In this document: in pieces, positions 19,315-30,100 of the stretch
Position numbering within the stretch: the stretch's first letter is position 1
How the letters are laid out: the number at the start of each line of letters is the position of its first letter
Assembly: GCA_937129345.1 (NCBI GenBank)
Contig: CAKZMZ010000379.1
Span: 1-32,501 of the forward strand
Source of the DNA: an uncultured Thalassovita sp.
Lineage (GTDB): Bacteria > Bacteroidota > Bacteroidia > Cytophagales > Flammeovirgaceae
Direction of reading: 5' to 3'
DNA: 32,501 bases
Position numbers and translations under genes: made by a program
The notes under the pieces: generated by a model
Database searches by the model: none
Told to the model about the DNA's origin: nothing
What the model saw: the letters and a program-made list of their open reading frames with translations, nothing else

Positions 19315-22300
19315 TTAGAAGTTCATGCCAATTTTATCGGGCAAATACATATTTATGGAGATACCTTGGTCTGCTTCTGAGTGTATCTTTATTTTGCCAT
19401 TGTAACTTTCGAGCACTTTGCCAAGTTCATAAAGTTCTTTTACGGGACCTTCTTGCACCTCGCCTGAGATAAAACCTTCTGTCGCTTTTTTCAATAAGTT
19501 TTCTGAAAAATTTTCGCTGATAGCTACACTTACAATTTTATCTTCTTTTTGTGCTGTAATCATAATTTTGCCAGAACCGTTTTCGCTACCAGACTGCAAA
19601 ATCTCAAAAACGGTATCGAAAACTTTCTCGAGGAACTGCTTTTTGCAAACAATCCAAGTATCGTTTTTAAATTCTTTTACTACAGATAAATCTGCTGCCA
19701 GTGTTGCCTTATAATTTGCAATGATATTCTCTAAAATGTCATTTGCATTAATGAGCTCAGGCTCACCTTCAAAGTTGTTTAGCAACTCAGGTACAACCAC
19801 CGTAGATTTTAATTCTTTAGAAGTTTGATGGCTTTCTTCAATTTTCTGCGAGCTTTCTTGTTCTGCTCCCTGCGGTTCTTTCGAAATTTGCTCTGTAGCG
19901 TGCTTTAACTGAGCTTCTTGCTCTTGTACTTTTTCTTCATACTGAGCAATAGTTGTTTTCTCTGCTGATACCTCTTTACTCTCTTTTTTTACAGAAAGAA
20001 TAAATATTGGATGCGCATCAGAGCTGTTGCCATTAATACTATTAAAGGTTACATATAGCCTCTGCCCAAAATGATTATAGAAAAAATCGCTTTGCTCTAC
20101 CTCTGGACTATTAATAAATTTTTTATAAATCTTTTGCAGCTCTGACTGCTCTTTTATTGCATTTTGTATATCTAAGCTGTTTTGAACGGGCTTTTGTAAA
20201 ACCTCTTCCAAAGTTGAGTTTTTATAAAGAATGTCACCGTTTTTTAGCAAAAAGGCAATACCTGTATTCTCTAGGTTATTTAACCAAGTAAGCGCTGCCT
20301 CCCCAAGTACATGCTCGTTTTTTTCCGTTGCTTGACCTAATATCACAATTTCAATAACTGCTCCTTTAAAACTGGAGAAATTGAGTGCGTTTCTAACGCT
20401 TATCTGGCAAGAAAGCCACTTTCCTTCTTTATCTATTATTTTTCCCTCAAGCTGTTTAAAAGCAGATTTTTTATCTTTTATTTTCTGCAAAGTGTTTTCT
20501 AACGCTAAGTGTGCGTTTGAATGGATTCTTTCTCGAAGGTTGCCTTTTAATTGATAGCCCAATCGCTCTTTACCAATTGCATTTACATATTTAATATTGG
20601 CCTCGAAATCTGAAAAGGCTAAGATATTGCTAGTTCCGCTTAGTAGTGCATTGTAAAACCTAGCTCTAAATGCAATGTCGGTTTCTTTTTCTGTTGTTTT
20701 TTTGAGCGAATGCTGAAATTGTACGAGATAAGCAAGTGTATTATTATCCTTTGCAATAGCGCTAGTATTTATCTCCACTTTTTGCCAAGCACCATTTTTA
20801 TTTTTTAAATGGATGGTTGTTTGCAAAGTATCTTCAGGGGTACTTTCAAGGTAATCGAGGTTATTTTTTATGGCATCTTGTTCTTTAGGATGAACAAAAT
20901 CTATAAAAGACCTTTGGTGCAAATCATGTGTGCTATAACCTAAAAATTGCTGTATTGAGGAATTTGAAAATGATAAACCTCCATTATTGTCTAATAATAA
21001 TATTGGTGTTTCCTGCTTTTCAAAAATACGAGCGAGCAAGTCTTGATCAAACTCAGGTTTTTTATCCACGGTAAAATCGCTCTTCTTGGTAAACTTGATC
21101 ACAATGCCATTTACCAACTCATTTTCAAGCATATTTACTTGTTTGAGAATTACCTTTTCCCAATTGCCATTTTTGTGTAGATAACTTATCTCGCCTCTGC
21201 TTTGGAAAGACGGATAATGCTTTACCCGATCAAAATTTTCGTGTACTTTTGCAGTATATTCAGGTGCTACAAAATCGAAAACATATTTATCAATCCTGCT
21301 CTCTTTGGTATAACCAAAGTGCTTTTGCATGTTATCGCTTACAAATTGAATCTTACCTTCTTCATCAACTACAGTAACCACTTCATCTGTAAGGTTGAGT
21401 AAATCGGCAAGCAGCTGATGCTTTTTCTGCATTGAAGCGGCCATTTCTAAACGTTCTTCTATAAGCCTTAACTCTATGGCAATTTCTCCATGACCTTCAT
21501 TTTCTGCTAATGGATAGAAGATACAATCGTAAGCTACTATTTCGTTGCTGTGGTTTCTAAAAGGCAATGCATTAATATAGTGCCTTTTATTGGACCGCTT
21601 TGCTTGTTCTATTGCCTGCTCAAGCTGCTCATAGCTACCCTCAGGCACAAAAGAAAGAATATTGGAGGCATTTGCAGCACTGCTGGATAAACCGAAAAAT
21701 GACTCTGCACTTTTGCTTACAAAACAGATATTGTTCTCTCGATTTACCGTCAAAAATAAATCCTCAGATTTTTCTATCAACTGATAATGTATACCCTTCT
21801 CATTGGTGGTTTCTTTAGCTTTAACAGCACTTAAAACAAAGGCAATAACTTTGGCACTTTCATGTAAAACTTTTAAGCTGATCGTCAAAAGTTTGTCTTC
21901 ATTTCTATTGTCAAATATAGTTTGTCCGTTGTTCCTCAGCGCTTCAAGTTGTGTATCAGTGAGTAGTTCAGAAAACTCAATTTTAGAAAAGTAATCATCA
22001 AATGTACCATTGCTTTGCCATATAGTGGATTCTTCCATTTCGGCCAAACTTATGGTATCTTGATCAATCGGGCTATTTAGCTTAAAAATTGCCGTGGCAA
22101 ACTGTTCGTTTTCAGTGGCTTCTGTCAAAAGAAACTCCCTTCTCTCTAACTCAGCTATTTTCTTTTGCGATAGATGCGCAAGAAGTTCTGCTTCATATTT
22201 GGGCAATAAAGCTTTTGCATTCTGCAATTCTTCATCTTGCCAAGTGCTTTCTTGTGGCTTGGCAAGTGTTAGCATGCCGATTACAATTCCCTGCTGCTTA

Positions 22301-22857
22301 ATCGCTAAAACCAATATATTTTTTTGCTCATAAGGAAAAGCTTCTTCTAGTACCTCCTTATCCTCAGGCCTTAAGCCTATGGCATCAGTATTTTGCAAAT
22401 TGCTTAGTAACGTAGCAGAAGTAGGGTATTCGATATTTTTGGAAAAATCCTTATTTAAATCCAAAAAAACTTTTTCTGTAGAATTGTATTCCCATAAGAC
22501 AGTTCCCTCTACATCGCTTAAATACGCATCAATATTGGCTAGATCTTGGGCACTGCCTTCAGGCACTTTAACCGCACCATGTTGCTTTTTATTTAAAAGC
22601 TCATTTTCTTGAGCCTGCCTTACCTCTTTCTCTCTTTCTTTTTCAGATGAATTGAGAAGTATCCAAACTAAAAATACGATAACAAGTCCTGTGGCAGATG
22701 CCAATAAAGAACTTAGTGCTATCTGATTAGGATTTTCTAAGTAATTGGCATAGTTGTCATAGACAATCCAACCGGTGGCTAAAATTGCCTGAAATGCCAA
22801 TACAAAAATCAATAATTTTCTATACGATTTACTTTCAGAATTTTCTTGTTCCGACAT
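19315..22857 (-). CDS. Membrane-anchored multi-PAS (PAS/GAF-like) sensor protein with degenerate HATPase-like C-terminus
   Basis: Two N-terminal TM helices; about five PAS-like units (e.g. TDEVVTVVDEEGKIQFVSDNMQKHFGYTKES, KQETPILLLDNNGGLSFSNSSIQQFLGYSTHD); C-term ends LGKVLESYNGKIKIHSEADQGISINMYLP, like the end of HATPase_c. Confidence 0.85.
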   Translation of the reverse strand: MSEQENSESKSYRKLLIFVLAFQAILATGWIVYDNYANYLENPNQIALSSLLASATGLVIVFLVWILLNSSEKEREKEVRQAQENELLNKKQHGAVKVPEGSAQDLANIDAYLSDVEGTVLWEYNSTEKVFLDLNKDFSKNIEYPTSATLLSNLQNTDAIGLRPEDKEVLEEAFPYEQKNILVLAIKQQGIVIGMLTLAKPQESTWQDEELQNAKALLPKYEAELLAHLSQKKIAELERREFLLTEATENEQFATAIFKLNSPIDQDTISLAEMEESTIWQSNGTFDDYFSKIEFSELLTDTQLEALRNNGQTIFDNRNEDKLLTISLKVLHESAKVIAFVLSAVKAKETTNEKGIHYQLIEKSEDLFLTVNRENNICFVSKSAESFFGLSSSAANASNILSFVPEGSYEQLEQAIEQAKRSNKRHYINALPFRNHSNEIVAYDCIFYPLAENEGHGEIAIELRLIEERLEMAASMQKKHQLLADLLNLTDEVVTVVDEEGKIQFVSDNMQKHFGYTKESRIDKYVFDFVAPEYTAKVHENFDRVKHYPSFQSRGEISYLHKNGNWEKVILKQVNMLENELVNGIVIKFTKKSDFTVDKKPEFDQDLLARIFEKQETPILLLDNNGGLSFSNSSIQQFLGYSTHDLHQRSFIDFVHPKEQDAIKNNLDYLESTPEDTLQTTIHLKNKNGAWQKVEINTSAIAKDNNTLAYLVQFQHSLKKTTEKETDIAFRARFYNALLSGTSNILAFSDFEANIKYVNAIGKERLGYQLKGNLRERIHSNAHLALENTLQKIKDKKSAFKQLEGKIIDKEGKWLSCQISVRNALNFSSFKGAVIEIVILGQATEKNEHVLGEAALTWLNNLENTGIAFLLKNGDILYKNSTLEEVLQKPVQNSLDIQNAIKEQSELQKIYKKFINSPEVEQSDFFYNHFGQRLYVTFNSINGNSSDAHPIFILSVKKESKEVSAEKTTIAQYEEKVQEQEAQLKHATEQISKEPQGAEQESSQKIEESHQTSKELKSTVVVPELLNNFEGEPELINANDILENIIANYKATLAADLSVVKEFKNDTWIVCKKQFLEKVFDTVFEILQSGSENGSGKIMITAQKEDKIVSVAISENFSENLLKKATEGFISGEVQEGPVKELYELGKVLESYNGKIKIHSEADQGISINMYLPDKIGMNF

Positions 22858-23073
22858 GTTCTAAAGATAAAAAATCTTTTGCTCCAAAAATTGCTTTTGC
22901 AATTTACCAAAGTTTGGCCTAAAAAGTATGAAAAACAAAAGCTTTTCAATAAGTTATTTGAAAAAAGCACACTAAGTTGCTAAGTAATTTGGTAAATAAA
23001 GCATATAACAAAAGCTTATTTTAAGCTGGCAAATAAGTGGCATTTTGCTATTTACAAAAAAGTTTACCCTCTT

Positions 23074-23829
23074 TTAATCTGTACTTTCGAGAAGCGAAGC
23101 AGATGCCTCATCCAAAATCCACATAACCTCGTTCTTTGCATTTCTGAGTAGCTGCGCCGGAAGTTTATCAGGGTTATACGTGCCTTTTGTGACCTCTTTT
23201 AAGGTTGTGGCTTTTCCTTTACCAAATACCAAGGGCACTATTTTTTTTGCCGCTAAAACTAGGGGCGGGGTAAGTGTAATGCGTTCTGTTTTTTGCTCTT
23301 TGTTGTAAGATGTGCTTACTAATTTTTGCTTTTCGTGAACCACTTCGGTATCTGGAAACCAAGATGCTGTATGGCCATCTGCACCCATTCCTAAAAAAAC
23401 CAAATCTAAACTCGGAACCGATGAAGCATTGGTGAGTTTTTTAATGATTTCTTCGTATTCATTGGCAACTTCCTGTATAGAGGTCGAATCAATATCCTGC
23501 GTTTTAGAAATCATTGGATGAACATTTTCTGAAGGAATTGGCAAATGATCCAATAAGGTCTCGTAAGCCATGCGCGTGTTGCTCAAATCGCTTTTGTACT
23601 CAACTAAGCGCTCATCTCCCCAAAAAACCAGTGTTTTATTCCAATCTATTTCATTTTTATATCTTTCTTCGGTTAGCAGGTTATGTAACTTTAATGGAGA
23701 ACTCCCGCCAGTTAAGACCATGGTAAAAACACCTGTCTTATCTATAGCATTTTTTGCAGCTTTTACAACTAGCGAAGCTGCATACGATGAAGCTTTATCT
23801 TGGTTTTCGAATATTTTATAATTATGCAT
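23074..23829 (-). CDS. pgl: 6-phosphogluconolactonase
   Basis: FTMVLTGGSSPLKLHNLL, FWGDERLV, SNTRMAYETLL, LVFLGMGADGHTASWFPDT. Confidence 0.95.
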   Translation of the reverse strand: MHNYKIFENQDKASSYAASLVVKAAKNAIDKTGVFTMVLTGGSSPLKLHNLLTEERYKNEIDWNKTLVFWGDERLVEYKSDLSNTRMAYETLLDHLPIPSENVHPMISKTQDIDSTSIQEVANEYEEIIKKLTNASSVPSLDLVFLGMGADGHTASWFPDTEVVHEKQKLVSTSYNKEQKTERITLTPPLVLAAKKIVPLVFGKGKATTLKEVTKGTYNPDKLPAQLLRNAKNEVMWILDEASASLLESTD

Positions 23830-23905
23830 TTCTTTATTGTAAGGTACAGAAGATAATTTATTTAACAGAATTAGAGGTGTAATTTAATACTGAGCTTTAT
23901 GGTTT

Positions 23906-24166
23906 TTAATGTTTTGGCCTGAGGAAAATACAGCTGCCTTTACAAAATGATAAGATGGCAAAAAACATTAGCATAAAAGAGAAAATCAATACAGTACCTA
24001 AAGTTTTGGTAAAGAAGCTCTCTCCATTAGAAACCAGTAATCCTATCATTGGAAAAACAGCTCCCATTAACGGCAGTATTTTATTAAACAATGCATTGGC
24101 AGTAGTTTGCACTATTTCTTGATTTTTAAGCTTATTGAGTTGTAAGGTTTTACTATCACACCACAT
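23906..24166 (-). CDS. Small hypothetical membrane protein (two predicted TM segments)
   Basis: ORF in line with neighbouring minus-strand genes; hydrophobic ILPLMGAVFPMIGLLV and TVLIFSFMLMFFAILSF. Frame remains open upstream to 24268 without an ATG, so the start is uncertain. Confidence 0.45.
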   Translation of the reverse strand: MWCDSKTLQLNKLKNQEIVQTTANALFNKILPLMGAVFPMIGLLVSNGESFFTKTLGTVLIFSFMLMFFAILSFCKGSCIFLRPKH

Positions 24167-24363
24167 ATTTTTAGTCTTAAGATTAAGGCTTTCTTTATCA
24201 TCAGGAATCTCCGATGATGGTTTCCTCGCCGTTTTTAAATCAGCGGCTTTATGATTACCTAAAAAATATCATAATCACAGCACCTATTAAAATTTTCGAG
24301 AGGTCTTTTAAATGTGATTTGCTTTATTGCTTGCTATGCTTTGTTGAACCTTATGAAAAACAA

Positions 24364-24966
24364 TCAAATTTTCCTCCACTCCAAGGTATTAAGCATATGC
24401 ATCATATCCACTTTAACGTATTCGATTACTGGTTTTAATGAATCGTTTTTTGTAGAAGTGGGAAAGTATAAAGCAGCCCTAAAAAAGTTTTCAACTGAAT
24501 CGGTAGCATAGTACTGAAATTGACTAGGCACATCGCCCTCTAGCTCAAAAACCACTGCTGTAATGCCTTTTGGAGTAACCGTTACATAATCGTCTATGGC
24601 AGTGGCTTTAACATGATGCTTTGTAGTAAGCCGATGCGAATCGTTAGACATCTCTATCAGTGAATCGAGGTTGTTATTTACCTCTTTATAAGATATGGTC
24701 AACTTGGCATCAAACTTAGGATAAAGTATTTCAATCCAGTAGGGTTCTGTCATAAAAGATTGATCGGGTACAATCTTGGCGTGCTTCGAGTATTCAAAAT
24801 TATAGGGCAGCGGTGTATCTAGCGCCGTATAGTTGTGTGAGGGCAGTTCTATACGGTGAAAGCCTTTTGGTTTAGGTAAATAAGCTTGATCATCGCCACA
24901 AGCTGCAAGTAAAAAAATTATAATAGCAGGGATGAAAGTGCTATAAGAATCACTTTTAATACGCAT
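24364..24966 (-). CDS. gldD: Gliding motility lipoprotein GldD
   Basis: Lipobox LLAAC; YLPKPKGFHRIELPSHNYTALDTPLPYNFEYSKHAKI; MTEPYWIEILYPKFDAKLTISYKEV. Confidence 0.92.
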   Translation of the reverse strand: MRIKSDSYSTFIPAIIIFLLAACGDDQAYLPKPKGFHRIELPSHNYTALDTPLPYNFEYSKHAKIVPDQSFMTEPYWIEILYPKFDAKLTISYKEVNNNLDSLIEMSNDSHRLTTKHHVKATAIDDYVTVTPKGITAVVFELEGDVPSQFQYYATDSVENFFRAALYFPTSTKNDSLKPVIEYVKVDMMHMLNTLEWRKI

Positions 24967-24993
24967 ATAAAAAATTGAAATGACTAAAAAATA

Positions 24994-26076
24994 TTAATCT
25001 GTAAGAGCACCTGAGCCTTCTTTCATTTTCTCTGCATTGTCTGCAATGCGGAGTTTTTCTATGAAATCTTCTATCTCTCCATTCATTATGCTCGGCAGGT
25101 TGTACACTGTATGATTGATCCTATGGTCAGTAACTCTACTTTGCGGAAAATTGTATGTTCTGATTTTATCTGAGCGGTCGCCACTGCCCACCATAGATTT
25201 ACGTGCTGCACCAACTTCCTCATTTTGTTTCTGAAGCTCTATTTCGTAAATCCTTGCTCTAAGTACACTAAGTGCTTTATCTAGATTTTTATGTTGAGAT
25301 TTTTCATCTTGACATGAGGCCACCACACCTGTTGGAATATGCGTTAACCGCACAGCAGAGTATGTGGTGTTCACAGACTGTCCGCCCGGGCCTGAGGCAC
25401 AAAATATTTCCTTTTTTACATCAGACATATTGACCTCGACCTCCACATCTTCTACTTCTGGCAATACCGCTACACTGGCCGCTGAAGTATGTACCCTACC
25501 CTGTGTTTCAGTTGCAGGCACACGTTGTACTCTATGGACGCCTGACTCAAATTTTAATTTGCCATAAACATCCTCACCTGAAACCGAAGCAATAATTTCC
25601 TTATAACCACCCGAAGAACCTTCGGTTACGTCCATAATGCCCACCTTCCAGCCTTGGGTTTCGGCAAACCTTTCGTACATCCTAAAAAGGTCTCCCGCAA
25701 AAATAGCTGCCTCATCTCCTCCTGCTCCACCTCTTATTTCTAGAATAATGTTTTTGCTATCGTTAGGGTCTTTAGGGATTAGCATGGTTTTTAAATCGCT
25801 TTCTAGTTTTGCACATTTTTCTTGCAAAATTTCAAGTTCTTCTTTGGCCATTTCCCTAAACTCAGTATCTTTTTCAGTTTCTAAGAGCGATTTAGTATTG
25901 GCGATACCTTCTTTAATCTCTTGGTACTCGTGGTAATGCTTAACTATTTTATCTAGCTCCTTGTATTCTTTATTTAGCTTAGCATATTTTTTCATATCTG
26001 CCATGGTTTCTGGCAGTACTATCAACTTACTAACTTCTTCGAAGCGCTCCTTTATTTCTTCTAATTTATTAATCAT
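24994..26076 (-). CDS. prfA: Peptide chain release factor 1
   Basis: GAGGDEAAIFAGDLFRMYERFAE, VPATETQGRVHTSAASVAVLPE, catalytic GGQ in CASGPGGQSVNTTYSAVRLTHIPTG. Confidence 0.98.
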   Translation of the reverse strand: MINKLEEIKERFEEVSKLIVLPETMADMKKYAKLNKEYKELDKIVKHYHEYQEIKEGIANTKSLLETEKDTEFREMAKEELEILQEKCAKLESDLKTMLIPKDPNDSKNIILEIRGGAGGDEAAIFAGDLFRMYERFAETQGWKVGIMDVTEGSSGGYKEIIASVSGEDVYGKLKFESGVHRVQRVPATETQGRVHTSAASVAVLPEVEDVEVEVNMSDVKKEIFCASGPGGQSVNTTYSAVRLTHIPTGVVASCQDEKSQHKNLDKALSVLRARIYEIELQKQNEEVGAARKSMVGSGDRSDKIRTYNFPQSRVTDHRINHTVYNLPSIMNGEIEDFIEKLRIADNAEKMKEGSGALTD

Positions 26077-26078
26077 AA

Positions 26079-26984
26079 CTATCTATTTCTTCCTTTTCGG
26101 TTATCTACAATCTTCTGCCCTTTTTCATCCCACTCCCTTAAAACATAAGGTTCAAATTCATCTTCATAAGGCCTGTTCCTGTTCACGTATTGCGTCTCTT
26201 TTTTATTGTTTGAGCGCTCTCTGTCGTAATACTCGTACCACCTGCCCACTTTTATATCGTCTCTGTACTCACCTTTGGTTTTTATCCTTCCACTCTCATA
26301 AAAGGCCAAATATACACCTTCTTTTTTGCCATATTGAATAGGAATGACCTCTTTTACTTTTTTTTGATTGATATCGTAATAAGTAATTTCAGAATTTTTT
26401 GGATGGCCACGGTAAAAATACTCTTTTTCTAAGAGTTCCATACCATTTCCATATTTTTCCCACCTGCCATGCTTGGTTCCTTTGTAAAAAATACCTCTGT
26501 CTACTAAGATACCATCTATAGTTCTTTCATAAGCGCCGTGTAAAAGGGGGCCCATTTCTGGTTTATATCTGTCTGGGTAAGTGCTCTCTATTTTTTTCCT
26601 CTTAGCATCATAAAAATACACCTCGTGCACGTACATGTTTGGCTTCACGGGTTCTTTTAGTACATGAATTTTTCTAAATATCACGTTCCGCCTATTCCTA
26701 CTGTATTCTTTGGTGTATCTTACTTTGGTTTTTATGCCATAAAATACTTTTTTCTTACGCTTCTTTTTTTTTCGTTTCTTTTTGTCCTCTTCTATAGCAT
26801 AAGGGTTTATCTCAAGAGTTGGCTTAAAATTAGGATTAGATTGAACCAGTAAGGTGTCTTGTTCTTGCTCTTTTTTATTTTTCTTCTGTGCAATCGCCTT
26901 ATTTAAAAAAGCAGAAGAAATCATTATTATAAGAAGCAGATATAAATATTGAAAGCGGTGTATTCTAAAAAAATATAACTCCAT
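26079..26984 (-). CDS. Secreted YwqK/MORN-like repeat protein with polybasic tract
   Basis: Signal-peptide-like N-terminus; repeats such as YKGTKHGRWEKYGNGMELLEKEYFYRG and YESGRIKTKGEYRDDIKVGRWYEYYD. ORF extends two codons further to 26990. Confidence 0.75.
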   Translation of the reverse strand: MELYFFRIHRFQYLYLLLIIMISSAFLNKAIAQKKNKKEQEQDTLLVQSNPNFKPTLEINPYAIEEDKKKRKKKKRKKKVFYGIKTKVRYTKEYSRNRRNVIFRKIHVLKEPVKPNMYVHEVYFYDAKRKKIESTYPDRYKPEMGPLLHGAYERTIDGILVDRGIFYKGTKHGRWEKYGNGMELLEKEYFYRGHPKNSEITYYDINQKKVKEVIPIQYGKKEGVYLAFYESGRIKTKGEYRDDIKVGRWYEYYDRERSNNKKETQYVNRNRPYEDEFEPYVLREWDEKGQKIVDNRKGRNR

Positions 26985-27050
26985 TATCAATGCTGTGTCT
27001 CTAAAAAATACTTCTTGCTGTAGAGTATGCTATTTTGCTCTCTTAACACA

Positions 27051-27087
27051 CTTTGGTGGGTATTAATTCACTAAATACCCACCAAAG
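27051..27087. repeat. Perfect 14-bp inverted repeat (hairpin) in intergenic region
   Basis: CTTTGGTGGGTATT - AATTCACTA - AATACCCACCAAAG; no adjoining T-tract on either strand. Confidence 0.85.
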
Positions 27088-27153
27088 AATTTAAGTTTAG
27101 TATGGACTTAAATAGTAACTGCTTTACTAAAATCTTTCTTTTCTGAATGTACC

Positions 27154-30100
27154 TTAGAAGCCATCGTCATCAAAGCCATCATCGTCGTCGTCATCTTCAT
27201 CATCAGCCACTTCTTCCTCTTCTTGTAGAGGCTGATCATCAATCACATCACCAAAAATATCTGCATCGATCAACTCTTCTTCTACATCTTCTACTGCACC
27301 ATCTTCTGGTATATATAAGTCTAGTATATCTTCTACGCCTAAATAATTCATCCTAAAGCTGCTTATAAAGCCCAAAAAGTTATCGTTTGATGCCCTTATT
27401 AGCCCTGGGCCACTTTTTTTAACTGCCAAGTTTGCGTTAAAGCCAGCATTAGAAGATAGCGCCCTTACACCATCTCGCCCAAAATCGAAATAAAACCAGT
27501 TTTCCTCATCTGCCATTATAAATAGTTTTGCTTCGTAGTCGCCTTCAGTTTTTGGGATTTCTAGATAACCTGTTACTAGTGAATTTACATCCGTTTTGAA
27601 CACATTGCCAAGGCCCATATCAACATCTGCATAAAAGCTTCTAAACTCTGTAGACCATTTTAGATTGACTTTATTGAGCATAATACCTGCATCAAAAAAG
27701 TCTGAGAGTTTCTCATTGCCATTTCTGTATTTTGAAAGATAATCGTCAAGCTGTTTTTCATTAAAAATCAAGGACAATTGCTCTTCCATTTCTTCATATT
27801 CCTCAAATGGTGCGATGAGTTCTTCCACATTGTCATAAATATCTAATCCTAAATCTGAAGCACTACTTGGAGCATCTGGTATCTTAAAATAGATGCTGGA
27901 GTTGATTTCGTATGATTCTTCTTCAAAATTTCCGCTGCCTCTACCTGCAGCGACTACCTCATAAAACTTGGTGTTTTCTACAAGGCTTAAATTGCCCTCA
28001 AAAGATACTTTTTTGCTATCAAAATTGTAAACAAACCGATCTCCTTTAGTTTCAGGATATTCCAATTTCTCGGCAGAAGCAACTATATAGTCTTTGGTTT
28101 CTTCATCATAAACAAGCCTTCCGCTTCCTTGAAATACCTTAAAATCATTTACCCTATCTCTATCAAAATGTACGAGTGTGGGGTAAAAGTCTCGGTCAAT
28201 TCTGCCAATGAACAAGCCCGTGGCAAGTTTTGTAGGAAAGCCAGCCACTTTGAGATTTTCGTCAACATTGATCACACCATGAGTTTCTTCAGTGGAGGAA
28301 CCATAAGCAAACCACGCATTTTCTTCGCGCTCTACATCTAAGGAAACCTCACCTTCAAATTTTAGGTATTTCTCAGAATCGAACATAGTAAGCTTTCCCT
28401 TATAGAGAAAACCCGGCAAGAATTTAAATTCGTCCTCTTCTTCGATAAAAGCTTCTGCCGTGGTAATGAACTCAGAGGCTTTGTCTTCACCTTTATTGGG
28501 CTTGATATCAAACTTTTCGAACCTAATTTCATAGGGCTCTTTTATTCCCATGGTGTATTGGTAAGTAGCCTCACCCTCAAATTTATTTCTCGAAATTATA
28601 TTTATGTCTGCATCTGTAAGCGTGTGGTATTTATTGAATGCGTTCATTTCTATCGTAGCGTTCTCGAGTTCGTCTATTTGTGCATTTTCACGAACCAACA
28701 CTTTACCACTATCTGGCAAAATGCGCACATTGGCAACTGTAATATAAGGTACTCCCTCAAGATTTAGGATGTGCTCATTAAGATCATAAACTGCGTCACT
28801 GGCAAAGATTTCGAGCGAATCTTGCCTTCTATTGTTAGAGGTAAATTTTCCTAGACCTAAATCACTATCGCCGTCAACACTCATTACCAAGGTATTTTGA
28901 TCCAAATTCCAGATTACTTGGCTTATGTTGGTCTCGTATTCAATAAATGGGAGTGTAAAACTGTTTTCGCCTTCCACCTCTGAGGTTACCACAGCGGCTC
29001 TTTGCCCAAGATCGTACTCTACTTTTACATTTTCTCCAGAAAGACCTGGAGTATTTGGGTCGTCTGATTTAATGATAAAAGATGAATTATTAGCCACGTA
29101 TTTAGAGGCTTCCATATTAAAGTTATCTGATATATTGACAGACCTCGGTGTTTCTATTTTGCCCTTGCCGTCCAAACCGCCTTCGGTCAGTGCCAATGTA
29201 CCTTCAAACTGTGTAGTGGTATCATAAATTTCAAAAGGCTCATCTTTAATATTGGTCAATAGCATACTGTCGCTGTTTACCATCCAACGCATCTCATACT
29301 GCTTCATCTTTACAGAAGGATAGCTAGTACCATTAAAATCGCCTGCTTCTATTTCGCCGCCCATACCTTTTGTATTTACCGAATCAGAGTAAAAAATAAA
29401 GTCTTTTGACTCGAAGGAACCAGAGAGATAATCAATCTTTCCTTTTCCTCTTATCCCTTTGTTATTTAGACTAATTTCATTGTAATAGGTAGCTTTCCCA
29501 TTATAGAGCGGCACTCCATTAGGATCCATTTGCCTTTTAAACCCAAAAGAATAATCGGGTTGTATAGAGATGTTCTGTTCAAAATCTGGAAAAATACCTT
29601 CTGATTTAAAGGTACCATCAAAGGTGATTACATCTGTATTATTATCGTTCAGACTGTCTATTACGAAAGGAGGGATATCGAAATGTATCCTGTGGTCATA
29701 AGCGCCACCTAAAATTTCTGGACCATCAAAATAAATGGACCCACCTTTTTTCGCATCCAAAATAGGATAGCGCTCCATACTTCTTCTACCAGATTTATTT
29801 TTTGGGTCAGAGATGAAGAGAGTACCTCCCGTTTGCACGATATTGTTGGCCAATTCTCGCTTTACACCATCATCATGGGTAACTAAGATGCCAATAGAGT
29901 CTATTACATCAAGATTTACGTTAAAGCTATCGTAATTGTACACAAATTCGGGCCCTCTAAATACGAAATTACCCGCTCGCATCTCTCCACCAAATGAAGT
30001 ATTTCTACCATCTTTTAAGTTTACCTTACCGTCTTGTGGCTTTACCAATACTTGCATAGAATCACTGATCATAAACTTGTCTACGCCTTCAAGTTTAAAA

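Noticed and set aside
27147-27356. Plus-strand His/Arg-rich ORF (MYLRSHRHQSHHRRRHLHHQ...)
   Set aside because: Antisense of the polyaspartate C-terminal tail; compositional artefact.
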